A stretch of DNA of 64,000 nt from Candidatus Melainabacteria bacterium (GTDB taxonomy: Bacteria; Cyanobacteriota; Vampirovibrionia; Obscuribacterales; Obscuribacteraceae), in the NCBI GenBank assembly GCA_003242885.1, contig QKMZ01000006.1, positions 1,054,001 through 1,118,000 on the forward strand. The letters are read 5' to 3'. Positions 16,494 to 25,248 of this stretch are shown here, in pieces. The first letter of the stretch is position 1, and the number at the start of each line of letters is the position of its first letter. The notes under the pieces are model-generated. The model saw only the letters and a list, made by a program, of their open reading frames with translations. It searched no databases and was not told the origin of the DNA. The position numbers and the translations under genes were made by a program.

Positions 16494-19034
16494 CTAGTTC
16501 GGTGATTCCACCGGCTGCCGGCTTTCGGTCGTTGTCATCACAATGCCTTGCACAAGGCGACTAACTGATTCGCAAAATTCGTCCGTAGAAATTCCCGCTC
16601 CCGTGAGGTGTCTGGTCAGACCAAGCGTCATCTTATTTATGTCTGCGTTCGCCAAACCCTTCTCTGTATATACGATCAGAGGTAAAGAATGCTCCTCGCC
16701 TTGTCTTAGTCCGGCAAGCACTTCAAAACAGCGTTCATTGGAAACGGACAGATCAAGCACAATCATGTCAGGTTCGAGTTCTCTGACCGTAGCTGAAAGT
16801 GATTGATCAACTTCATCAACAACGTAAAAGCCGCCACGCGAAATAGTCGTCTTCAATAGGTTTGATTTTGCCGAGTCACCTTCGATAACAAGAACTCTGC
16901 TTTCTGCCGCAAGCACCCCAGCTTGTCTTCCGACTTTTCGAAGGCGCACGCAGTCGAATGGATTTTTTTGTATGTCCAGGAGAACCGGGTTGGCGATTCT
17001 GCCGGTCTCTTCATTCCATCCACCTAATACTATGATCGGCACTTCGCTAGTAACCAGTGCCCCGCCCGCATGTTTGATGATCTCCAACCCGCTGCCGTCA
17101 GCTAATTCGACGTCAACAAGCACGACATCTGGAAATGTCTTTTCAATGATCCGCTCAGCTTGAGCTAATGTTGCCGCGCGCAGAAGATCGTAACCTGACT
17201 TTTGCAGTAATTCTTTTAGTGGCTCGGTGACCTTTTCGTCGTCTGCTACTAACATGACTCGCAGTCTGTGCAGAGTCAATGTCTCGTCTGGGGCTGAAGG
17301 CAAGCTTTCGCCCGGAGAAAGTTCAAACCAGAAGTTTGAGCCCTTTCCGACTTCCGTTTCTACGCCTATATTGCCGCCATGCTGCATTACAATTGCTTTT
17401 GAAATCGCCAGTCCAAGCCCTGTACCACCTTTCTTTCGAGTATCTGAAGAATCCAGTTGTTGGAATTTCGCAAACAACTTATTCATTTGATCGTCGCGAA
17501 TTCCAGGACCCTGGTCAATGATTGCGAATCGCGCTCTACCTTCTTTTGTCTCAGTAACCAGGATTTTGACTTCTTTTCCTTTCTCGGAAAATTTGATTGC
17601 ATTTGATATAAGGTTGTTCAATACCTGCACAATCCGATCGGGATCGCAGAGTAAAGCTTCGTTGAATTCAATCGATTTAGTTAGAGACACACCAGCGTCG
17701 TCCGCCAGTCCACGAATTGCCTGAAACGTTGTGTCGACAAGCGATTGTGGGTTTGTCAATTGAGGCTTGAGCATCAACTTGCCGGCTTCGATTTTTCTGA
17801 AATCCAAAATGTCATTGATTAGCCGGATTAATCTGTCGCATTCACCACCGGCGATGCGGACAAGATGACCACCTTTTTGCGACAATTCGCCCACTGCGCC
17901 ACTGGTCATCAAACCAAGCGCTGTGCGGATAGACGTAAGTGGCGTTCGCAGTTCGTGCGAAACAGTCGAGTAAAATTCACTGACGCGTTTTTCGGCTTCT
18001 TTCCGCGCCGTGATATCACGCACAATACCAGTGTAAATTCGCCGGTCTCCCAAGTTGAGAACAGAAAGCGCTGCTTCAACCGGAAATGTGCTGCCATCCT
18101 TGCGCCTGCCTTGTATTTCTTCCCCGATACCGACTACATGTTTTTCGCCAAACTGCGATTTTTTTGGCTCATCGAGTTTTTCTAAAGTCAGGTTTTCCAT
18201 TACTGTTGCAATCTGAACACCAAGCAAATCTCCAGCGCTATATCCAAACATGTGCTGCAGTGCGTCATTGGCAGACTCAATCTCTCCTGAATCAGAGAAG
18301 GTGACAATACCGTCGGGAGCTGTGTCTACGATAGCCCTCATTCGAGCTTCTCTTTCCGCCAATTTTCTTTCCGCTTCTCTCGAGTCAACGACATAACGAT
18401 TGAGAATGAACAACATAGACAGCAAGATAAGGAAAGCGGCCGTCATCATAATCCAGATGGCGCCTAGCGTTTGCAAGTTGTTGTTGCTTATAGTTTCACT
18501 CGTGGCGAGTTGCATTTGCTTTTCTCTAGTGCGCAAATCGACTAGTTGTCCTTCGATGAGCACTGAGAGTTTTCGAAATTCGTCAGTATCCAATAGTTCC
18601 GCAGTTGCAGAATAGCCCTTCTTCTTGCGGGTCTCGATTATTTGCTCGTTGACGATCAGTCGATCGTTCAGATTGCGTTTTATCGATTGCACTTCATACT
18701 TGTTGGCGCGGTCGCCCAGCAACTGAATCAACTTATCGAGGTGCTGGTTTATGCGTGTGGCGCAATCCCTCATATAGGGCAATTCACGATCTTCACCGTT
18801 GGTGATGAAGGCAATTTCTGCGCAGCGCAAATCAGAATATGCTGTCATTGTTTCTTCCATCTCGTACAAAGCTTCCTGGCTCTGTGAGATGGAATTACTG
18901 CCTGGTTGCAATTGTTGACTGGCGACGCCGCCAATGTAAAGAAGAACCAAAGCGGTGGCAAGCACGGCGAAAGCGGCTTTGATGGTCAAGTTGGCGCTAG
19001 AGCCAATCTGATTAGCGTTTGCCGACTTTTCCAT
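16494..19034 (-). CDS. membrane hybrid histidine kinase (CHASE3-like/PAS/HisKA/HATPase/two REC)
   Basis: 846 aa. Two membrane helices (about 18-38 and 188-213) flank an extracytoplasmic helical sensor of about 150 residues, CHASE3-like. A PAS domain follows (about 225-345), then HisKA with His360 (STVSHELRTPL), HATPase with N-box LISNAIKF and G-boxes DQGPGIRD and GGTGLGLAIS, and two receiver-like domains. REC1 (about 591-695) has Asp641; REC2 (about 712-830) has Asp761 but lacks clear acidic-pair and Lys positions, so it is probably degenerate. It lies 62 bases behind the OmpR-type regulator gene, its likely partner. The signal sensed is unknown. Confidence 0.92.
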   Translation of the reverse strand: MEKSANANQIGSSANLTIKAAFAVLATALVLLYIGGVASQQLQPGSNSISQSQEALYEMEETMTAYSDLRCAEIAFITNGEDRELPYMRDCATRINQHLDKLIQLLGDRANKYEVQSIKRNLNDRLIVNEQIIETRKKKGYSATAELLDTDEFRKLSVLIEGQLVDLRTREKQMQLATSETISNNNLQTLGAIWIMMTAAFLILLSMLFILNRYVVDSREAERKLAEREARMRAIVDTAPDGIVTFSDSGEIESANDALQHMFGYSAGDLLGVQIATVMENLTLEKLDEPKKSQFGEKHVVGIGEEIQGRRKDGSTFPVEAALSVLNLGDRRIYTGIVRDITARKEAEKRVSEFYSTVSHELRTPLTSIRTALGLMTSGAVGELSQKGGHLVRIAGGECDRLIRLINDILDFRKIEAGKLMLKPQLTNPQSLVDTTFQAIRGLADDAGVSLTKSIEFNEALLCDPDRIVQVLNNLISNAIKFSEKGKEVKILVTETKEGRARFAIIDQGPGIRDDQMNKLFAKFQQLDSSDTRKKGGTGLGLAISKAIVMQHGGNIGVETEVGKGSNFWFELSPGESLPSAPDETLTLHRLRVMLVADDEKVTEPLKELLQKSGYDLLRAATLAQAERIIEKTFPDVVLVDVELADGSGLEIIKHAGGALVTSEVPIIVLGGWNEETGRIANPVLLDIQKNPFDCVRLRKVGRQAGVLAAESRVLVIEGDSAKSNLLKTTISRGGFYVVDEVDQSLSATVRELEPDMIVLDLSVSNERCFEVLAGLRQGEEHSLPLIVYTEKGLANADINKMTLGLTRHLTGAGISTDEFCESVSRLVQGIVMTTTESRQPVESPN

Positions 19035-19096
19035 CCAAATGCTTCATCCTATATAGATGCTCGACCATTCTTTGCCGTACCCTCACCCGATTGCGG

Positions 19097-19771
19097 CTAT
19101 TGGTCGACGATACGGTAGCCTACACCGCGCTTTGTGCGAATAATTGAATTGTCTTCGCTGTCTCCAAGCTTCTTGCGCAGTGTTTTCATATGTGTTCTGA
19201 CAGTATCGATAGAGGCGGAAGAATCTGTCTGCCAAAGGCGATCGAGAATTTGCTCTAGCGAAAAACTTTGATTCGGGTGACGCATCAAGAGTTCTAGAAG
19301 TGAGAATTCCTTGGCTGTAAGTTCAATTGTTTTGTCAGCACGCGAAACCCTGCTTGTAACGGTGTCTAACTCCAAGTCTTGAATCTGCAAAACTCGTCCT
19401 GCGAATGCCGCCGGACGACGGATCAGCGCTCGCACCCGCGCTCCCAGTTCTGTCGGGTGAAATGGCTTGACTAGATAATCATCAGCACCCGCGTCCAACC
19501 CTTGCGCCATGTCTTCTGGTGCGCCTTTAGCCGTAAGCATGAGAATTGGCGTACGCCCACCGATGTTTCTGAACTTTGAGATTACATCGACTCCGCTCAG
19601 GTCGGGAAGCATCCAGTCCATGATGACGAGATCGTAAGTGTGATCTTTTAGACTTTGAAGCGCATCCAGCCCTGAATGCACGACATCAACCATCTGCTTC
19701 TCGTGCTCAAGCTGCATCTGGAGCAGGAAAGCGAGATTTTGATCGTCTTCGACAAGAAGAATCTTAGCCAT
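19097..19771 (-). CDS. OmpR/PhoB-family response regulator
   Basis: 224 aa. The receiver domain has the acidic pair in LLVEDDQN, phospho-acceptor Asp52 (VIMDWMLPD) and Lys102 (VKPFHP). A winged-helix DNA-binding domain fills about residues 125-224 (ELTAKEFSLLELLMRHPN, SIDTVRTHMKTLRKKLGD). It precedes the hybrid kinase gene in the same operon and is its probable output, a transcription factor of unknown regulon. Confidence 0.95.
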   Translation of the reverse strand: MAKILLVEDDQNLAFLLQMQLEHEKQMVDVVHSGLDALQSLKDHTYDLVIMDWMLPDLSGVDVISKFRNIGGRTPILMLTAKGAPEDMAQGLDAGADDYLVKPFHPTELGARVRALIRRPAAFAGRVLQIQDLELDTVTSRVSRADKTIELTAKEFSLLELLMRHPNQSFSLEQILDRLWQTDSSASIDTVRTHMKTLRKKLGDSEDNSIIRTKRGVGYRIVDQ

Positions 19772-19848
19772 AATGTTAGGTCTAAGTACAAGCCTGTTTT
19801 TAGTAATAAGCCTCTCTATTTATGCCCGGTTTGCCGATATTCATATAA

Positions 19849-21300
19849 TCAGCAACCGCTCAAAAGCTTGTGCCGCAATAGCGGGCGCATTCCGGACTCA
19901 CCGCATGATTTGAGCTGAGGAATGATCTTGCCGGGATTGCAGATGGAGCGGGGATCGAAGGCGTTTTTAATCCATGTCATTGCTGCGAGATCGTGAGCTG
20001 AAAATGCCATCGGCATCTCATGAACTTTCTCGATTCCAATGCCGTGTTCGCCTGATAATGTTCCGCCCAGTTCCACGCAAAGTTCCAAAATTTCCTTGCC
20101 GGCGAGCATTACGCGTTTGACTTCGTCTTCATTCTCGCGGTGGTAAAGCAAGCAGGGATGCAAATTTCCATCACCGGCATGATAAACATTGGCAATCGTA
20201 AGTTTGTGTTTTTCACCAATTTCGGCAATTCTCTCAATTGCTTCTTTCAATTTACTTCTTGGGATAACTCCATCCAGAACATAGCCATGCGGAGCAATGC
20301 GTCCTAGTGCTCCAAATGAAGTTTTGCGAGCTTTCCAAATCAATGCTCTTTCTTTGTCGTCTTTTGCCCAATTGAGCGAGAGCGCGCCGTTTTCTTTTGC
20401 GACCGATTCGACAATTTGTCGTTGCACATGAATGCTTTCTTGCGGTCCATCCAGCTCGACTATGAGAAGGCTGCCAGCGGCGCGATTCAAGCCCATGTGC
20501 AGATAATCTTCAACGGCGTTTAGCGTCAAACTGTCGATCATTTCCATAGCGGCAGGTATTACGCCATGCGCAACGATCTCGGAAACTGCCTGTCCACCGG
20601 TTCCTACACTGGGGAAATAAGCGAGCATGGTCTCTACAAAGCGAGAACGCGGCAAAAGCCTTACCGTTGCCTCAGTGGCGATTCCCAGAGTGCCTTCGGA
20701 GCCAACCATTAAGCCAAGCAGATCGAGAGAAAGCTTATCTTTTGATCTGCCACCGAATACGGTGACACTGCCGTCCGGCAAAACTACTTTTGTGCTCAGG
20801 ACATGATGGATGGTCATGCCATATTTTAGTGTATGAGGGCCGCCGGAATTTTCCGCAAGATTTCCTCCAATCGTTGATGCCGACTGGCTGGACGGGTCTG
20901 GCGCAAAATACAGTCCATAAGGTGCTGCCGCGTGCGAAACAGAAAGATTCGTCACACCCACTTCAACTTCTGCCACCATATCTTTTGGATCGATACGCAA
21001 GATGCGATTCATTCTGGTGAGCACCAAACTGATTCCGCCATATATGGTCGTGGCGCCCCCGGAAAGCCCGGTCGCCGCACCTCTAGCTGTAAAAGGCATC
21101 GAATACTTGTTTGCCAGTTCTACAACTTTCTGGACTTCTTCAGTTGACTTAGGCAATACCACCAAGTCGGGACGCGCCACATCCATTGTCTCTGCGTCGC
21201 ATTCATATAAAGCCAGCGACAGCGGTGTGGAAAGTACATAGTTCTTTCCCACCACTCTGGCGAGTTCGTCAATTAGAGCAGCTTTCGCCGTATCGGGCAC
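19849..21300 (-). CDS. glcD: FAD-linked oxidase, glycolate oxidase subunit GlcD-like
   Basis: 483 aa cytoplasmic flavoenzyme of the D-lactate/glycolate dehydrogenase family, oxidising 2-hydroxy acids. The FAD-binding domain shows PFTARGAATGLSGGA and GGNLAENSGGPHTLKYG; the C-terminal cap shows YHAGDGNLHPCLLY and GTLSGEHGIG, typical for GlcD. Start is GTG 21300 with GAGG just upstream. No glcE or glcF partner lies in the window, so it may be a stand-alone dehydrogenase; the exact substrate cannot be told. Flanked by the regulator gene and a TonB-C gene on the same strand but with gaps of over 70 bases. Confidence 0.88.
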   Translation of the reverse strand: MPDTAKAALIDELARVVGKNYVLSTPLSLALYECDAETMDVARPDLVVLPKSTEEVQKVVELANKYSMPFTARGAATGLSGGATTIYGGISLVLTRMNRILRIDPKDMVAEVEVGVTNLSVSHAAAPYGLYFAPDPSSQSASTIGGNLAENSGGPHTLKYGMTIHHVLSTKVVLPDGSVTVFGGRSKDKLSLDLLGLMVGSEGTLGIATEATVRLLPRSRFVETMLAYFPSVGTGGQAVSEIVAHGVIPAAMEMIDSLTLNAVEDYLHMGLNRAAGSLLIVELDGPQESIHVQRQIVESVAKENGALSLNWAKDDKERALIWKARKTSFGALGRIAPHGYVLDGVIPRSKLKEAIERIAEIGEKHKLTIANVYHAGDGNLHPCLLYHRENEDEVKRVMLAGKEILELCVELGGTLSGEHGIGIEKVHEMPMAFSAHDLAAMTWIKNAFDPRSICNPGKIIPQLKSCGESGMRPLLRHKLLSGC

Positions 21301-21373
21301 GTATATCCTCGACGGTCCAGACGTATACAGAGTCCTTGCGGACAGTGGATATTATGTCCGAAACGTTGCCGCT

Positions 21374-22228
21374 TTATCTACGGTTTTGCATTCTCATAGT
21401 TTCTTGGTCGCCCGTGATGGATCTAAATCCAGTCGGTCCGCCATTGTTATGACCGAATGTGGAAATCTTGTCCACAGTCATACGCCTGCTTCCTTGCGGG
21501 AATTGCAGCACTGGATTGCCAGCCATTTTGGACACGGTTGCATAGACCATCGCGTTATACACAATGCTGCTGCTGTTCGACTGCATGCGCACATTGATGA
21601 CGCGACCGTCTCTGGTGATGGTGTAGTTAATCACGCAGACGAGGGGCGGACTCTTTGCCAAGAACGTTTTTGCATAGCCACTAATCTGATTGAAAATTGT
21701 TTCTGCCACCCGTCTGTGCCATTCGTCCCAGGCGAGTTTCATCTCCTGACCATCAGGGTCGTTGGGATTTTGACGCATCTGATTCATCATTTGAGTGGGC
21801 GGCGCCATGTCCGGCTGCATCATTTGCTGGCGGCCTTGCTGTGGAGGCGGCATCTGGTCGCCCATGCCTGGCATACCTTGCCCGTTGAATTGCCCGCCGT
21901 CGTTGGCACTCAAATTGTACTGGGGCGGCATTCCTGTCTTTGCCGCTTGTACTTGAAATGCAGACGGTGGCGCCTCAAAAGTATCTTCCTGACCCGCGCC
22001 GCTGCTGTCGAAAGGGTCTCCGGCGTTTTTCATGTCGTTGCGATTTAAACTAGGACCTTCCTCGGGTCGGATAAAACCCTGGTCGGCGCGTAGTTTGAAT
22101 GTTTTATTCGGCTGGGTCGCCGCCTGGACCGGTCCGACCATGAACTGACCGGTAAACGCTGTGGCCAGTGTTAATGTGGTCACCTTGTGAAGAATGGGTC
22201 CGAGACAGGATGATTTAGATGGCTTCAT
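21374..22228 (-). CDS. secreted or anchored protein with TonB-like C-terminal domain
   Basis: 284 aa from ATG 22228, where a signal peptide or anchor begins (KVTTLTLATAFTGQFMVGPVQA). A Pro/Gln/Met-rich linker (about 100-165) leads to a C-terminal domain of about 100 residues (WDEWHRRVAETIFNQI, VCVINYTITRDGRVINVRM, YNAMVYATVSKM) that matches the TonB/TolA C-terminal pattern. The frame stays open to 22477, but that extension would run across the divergent TatD gene and lacks a signal peptide, so I reject it. No ExbB/ExbD is nearby. A second gene with this architecture is at 35849. Confidence 0.75.
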   Translation of the reverse strand: MKPSKSSCLGPILHKVTTLTLATAFTGQFMVGPVQAATQPNKTFKLRADQGFIRPEEGPSLNRNDMKNAGDPFDSSGAGQEDTFEAPPSAFQVQAAKTGMPPQYNLSANDGGQFNGQGMPGMGDQMPPPQQGRQQMMQPDMAPPTQMMNQMRQNPNDPDGQEMKLAWDEWHRRVAETIFNQISGYAKTFLAKSPPLVCVINYTITRDGRVINVRMQSNSSSIVYNAMVYATVSKMAGNPVLQFPQGSRRMTVDKISTFGHNNGGPTGFRSITGDQETMRMQNRR

Positions 22229-22376
22229 GGCAGACAAGTTCGAGTGGTAAGGGTTGTCAGGATTCCATATATGTAATGTACTCGAAAACGCAAAAAAGTA
22301 AATTCGGATACTACGTAGCTGGAAGTGCGTGTTTAATAAAGTTTCCCATTTTAGTTGATCCAGGTGACTCGAAAGT

Positions 22377-23201
22377 ATGGAAAAGACGAAAGAATTACCC
22401 AAGAAGCCATGCGGAATTATTGACAGCCATGCGCACGTGGTCAGTGAGTTCTTTGGCGAGGAACGCGAAGAAGTCATTCAGCGTTCGTTCGACAATGGTG
22501 TCGTGCAGATGGTGAATCCAGGCGTAGTTTTAAACAACATCGACGAACTGAAGGATATTGCCGAACGCCACGCCAATCTCTTTTTTGCAACCGGGCTGCA
22601 CCCGCACGAGGCGAAAGATTGGACGGATAGGTGCGGCGAGGAAATTGAAAGAGCCTCTGCGCACCCTAAGGCCGTAGGTGTGGGTGAATGCGGTTTGGAT
22701 TTCTTTTACAACAATAGCGATCATGAAAGCCAAAAGAAGGCTTTTGCGGCGCAATGCCGACTGGCAAAGAAGTTGAACAAACCGGTTATCGTCCATTGTA
22801 GAGATGCCTGGCAAGAGGCTTTCGATATTCTCAAAGAAGAGGGTGCCGGCAATTCCCCGGATTCTCTTAAGGGTGTTTTCCACTGTTTTACCGGTGCTCC
22901 TGAGCATTTACCCAGTATTGCAGAGCTCGGATTCTACGTTTCTTTCTCAGGCATCGTTACGTTCAACAGTGCAAAGACTCTACAAGAAGCCGCTAAACAC
23001 GTGCCGCAAGATAAGATTCTAGTTGAAACGGACTGCCCGTTTTTGGCACCGCAGAAGGTGCGAGGTGCGAAGAATGAACCAAAATATGTTTGGTATGTCG
23101 CGGAAAAACTTGCCGAATTGCGAGGCTCGACAGTCGAGTCGATTGCTCAAAGCGCCATGGAGAATACGAGGAAACTCTTCAAATTACCAATGCCAGTTTA
23201 A
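22377..23201 (+). CDS. tatD: TatD-family metal-dependent hydrolase/deoxyribonuclease
   Basis: 274 aa, the usual size. Metal-binding and catalytic motifs in order: IDSHAHV (His18, His20), GVGECGLDFF (Glu), PVIVHCRDAW (His), GVFHCFTGAPE (His) and ILVETDCPFLAP (Asp). TatD enzymes are cytoplasmic 3'-5' exonucleases linked to DNA repair or RNA decay. ATG 22377 follows a GGTGA-type ribosome site. It is divergent from the TonB-C gene. Confidence 0.93.
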   Translation: MEKTKELPKKPCGIIDSHAHVVSEFFGEEREEVIQRSFDNGVVQMVNPGVVLNNIDELKDIAERHANLFFATGLHPHEAKDWTDRCGEEIERASAHPKAVGVGECGLDFFYNNSDHESQKKAFAAQCRLAKKLNKPVIVHCRDAWQEAFDILKEEGAGNSPDSLKGVFHCFTGAPEHLPSIAELGFYVSFSGIVTFNSAKTLQEAAKHVPQDKILVETDCPFLAPQKVRGAKNEPKYVWYVAEKLAELRGSTVESIAQSAMENTRKLFKLPMPV

Positions 23202-23273
23202 ATGGGACGGCGCCTGTGAACGCCTGGCGGGCGCTTTGCCAGCGATTTGCGCCGAACTGTTGTGCCAACTAAA

Positions 23274-24584
23274 TTATTTTGTTGCGACTTCCAAGCGAAC
23301 CTCAGCACCTTCACCTGGTTGGGATGAAAAAGTCAGCTGAACAGCATATAGAGAACGCATGATCTCAGCACGTTGACGCATACTGCTCATGCCCATGCCT
23401 CCGGAATCCGTCCGTTCTTCATCGAGAATTGCCGCATCGTAACCGGTTCCGTTGTCGCTCACGACAAACACATAGCATCCATCCGAGGGCTCTTCAATTC
23501 TGACTGTAATCTCCGAAGCAGAAGAATACTTTTCTGCATTGTTCAACGCTTCTTGTATGATCCTGAATATATGCAGTTGAATCAGCTCGGGCAAGCGCGG
23601 TAATTCTGTTTCGACGTCAAGATTGCAAGAAATGCCGGAACGTTCTTCCACCCGCTCCAAAAGCCCTTCTACGCTAACTTTCAATCCCCAATCTTGAAGA
23701 TTTCGTGGCGCGTAATCATTGCATATGTCGCGAAGTTTTTCGACGACTTCATCTAGCGTCTCCAGCAATTCATCATTTGTCAGTGCTCGGTCGCCGGACA
23801 TATAGCGCTTTAGCATCAATAAATCTGCTATCACGGTGTCATGCAAATCCCGGGCAACACGCCTCTTTGTCTCTTCTTGTTGCTGGACAATCTTCCACGC
23901 CAAGTTTTGAACTTCCAGCTTGTGTTGGTCAACCTTGTGCGCGCGCGGAAGTTTTTGCGGCGCAACTAACGGCTTTTGTAGGGACGGATCGCTGATCCCC
24001 TCCTTGTCTTCTTCGGGATATAGAGAGCTAAGACAGCGATTGAGCAGGAGCAAGATTTCTTCTACTCGCAACCTTTCACCATTGCGCATCCAGGCTGGAC
24101 CATATTTTGTGTGAACGAGGTCCAATTTGTATTTGAGTCGCGTGTCGAACTCGGCGTATGAAAGGAAAACCATCTCTTTTGTAGGGATGATGAACATTTC
24201 AATGGCTTGGGCTGATGCTCTTACGGAAAGACAGAGGGCGTCATTTTTGGCGCGAAATCTATAGAAGCTTTTGGGCAGGTTTCTTTTGCTCACTAGCGCG
24301 TTTATATGAGGCGGACTCTCTGGTTCTTTTATATGCTTCGGTGGCGTCAATTCAAGACTTTTGAAACGTTCTTTTTGTGTTTCGTTTTCGATCCGATGCT
24401 TCAATGCTTCGAATAGGCTGTCCATTAAATCGACCGCGACTAGAATATTCTCACGCCCATCTGTGTCAGTGAGCGCAGCTGCTTGCGTCTTTTTCTCTGT
24501 TGGTGTCGAATGTTTTACTTCTAATGACTTAGCCGGAAAGAGAAGTTTTGCCAGTTTCCGTGCATCAAATGGAAAGTTAACCAC
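23274..24584 (-). CDS. soluble histidine kinase, HisKA_3 (NarL/DegS) type
   Basis: 436 aa with no membrane helix. The first 210 residues form an unrecognised domain that ends in a coiled stretch. HisKA_3 carries His248 (RRVARDLHDTV), followed by the ATPase domain (NNAEKYSSASEITV, VVSDNGTGYDAA, GGMGMSSMRQRAEIM). It phosphorylates the LuxR-type regulator encoded 6 bases upstream in the operon. Start GTG 24584. Lack of a membrane segment suggests a cytoplasmic signal, or an input from the neighbouring Ser/Thr kinases (inference). Confidence 0.9.
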   Translation of the reverse strand: MVNFPFDARKLAKLLFPAKSLEVKHSTPTEKKTQAAALTDTDGRENILVAVDLMDSLFEALKHRIENETQKERFKSLELTPPKHIKEPESPPHINALVSKRNLPKSFYRFRAKNDALCLSVRASAQAIEMFIIPTKEMVFLSYAEFDTRLKYKLDLVHTKYGPAWMRNGERLRVEEILLLLNRCLSSLYPEEDKEGISDPSLQKPLVAPQKLPRAHKVDQHKLEVQNLAWKIVQQQEETKRRVARDLHDTVIADLLMLKRYMSGDRALTNDELLETLDEVVEKLRDICNDYAPRNLQDWGLKVSVEGLLERVEERSGISCNLDVETELPRLPELIQLHIFRIIQEALNNAEKYSSASEITVRIEEPSDGCYVFVVSDNGTGYDAAILDEERTDSGGMGMSSMRQRAEIMRSLYAVQLTFSSQPGEGAEVRLEVATK

Positions 24585-24590
24585 AGCAGC

Positions 24591-25220
24591 CTATACGCCT
24601 CTTGCGCCTATATCCAAACTGCCATAGCCATTTTCCACCGCCCACGCAATAAGCTGTTCTCTTGTTTCGAGTCCTAGTTTTAGCAGCAGTGTCTCGCACT
24701 GTTTTCTTACTGTAGTAATGGAAGTTGTTCGTGCGTCTGCGATGTCTTGATACTTCATTCCTCTGGCCATCATGCGCAGCACTTCGTCTTCACTGCGAGT
24801 GAGTTTTTTCCAATTGCCTTTTACCTGCTCTGAGACGATTCCTGTCTCACCTTTTGCTACTCGCCTTATTGTTTCGGCAACTTTTGCCACTCTTTCCGAC
24901 TTCAGCAAATAGGCTTGAACTCCCATTCCTAACACGGTCTGAATAAAAGCCATACGACTCTCCGCTGAAAAGATCACCAGCTTCGAATCTTTCAATTGAG
25001 AAAACTTTTCCACCATTGAGCGGGGTCCGTGCGAGCCAGGTAAGTGAAGATCGAGAAGCACCACATCCGGCTTCATCTGTTCGACCATCTGATAGCCTTC
25101 ATCGCCATCGAGAGAAGTGGCAATCACTTTGATGTCGCTCTCTTGCGATAGCCCAATCGATAAGCCATCCATAGTAGCTTGATGATCCTCTATGATCACT
25201 ACCTTGATAGGCTCTGTCAC
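24591..25220 (-). CDS. NarL/LuxR-family response regulator
   Basis: 209 aa. The receiver domain has EDH near the start, phospho-acceptor Asp57 (VVLLDLHLPG) and Lys in YLLKSE; the C-terminal helix-turn-helix is at about 140-200 (KLTRSEDEVLRMMARGMKYQDIA). I start at GTG 25220 because GGAG (minus, 25229-25232) lies exactly 8 bases upstream; the longer frame to 25301 would overlap the Ser/Thr kinase gene and adds unrelated residues. It lies between a Ser/Thr kinase gene (28-base gap) and its histidine kinase (6-base gap). Confidence 0.92.
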   Translation of the reverse strand: MTEPIKVVIIEDHQATMDGLSIGLSQESDIKVIATSLDGDEGYQMVEQMKPDVVLLDLHLPGSHGPRSMVEKFSQLKDSKLVIFSAESRMAFIQTVLGMGVQAYLLKSERVAKVAETIRRVAKGETGIVSEQVKGNWKKLTRSEDEVLRMMARGMKYQDIADARTTSITTVRKQCETLLLKLGLETREQLIAWAVENGYGSLDIGARGV

Positions 25221-25248
25221 TTCAATAACTCCAATGTATGTGTCGAAC

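Noticed and set aside
22229..22477. N-terminal extension of the TonB-C protein to 22477
   Set aside because: Would overlap the divergent TatD gene and remove the signal peptide from the N-terminus; ATG 22228 is better.
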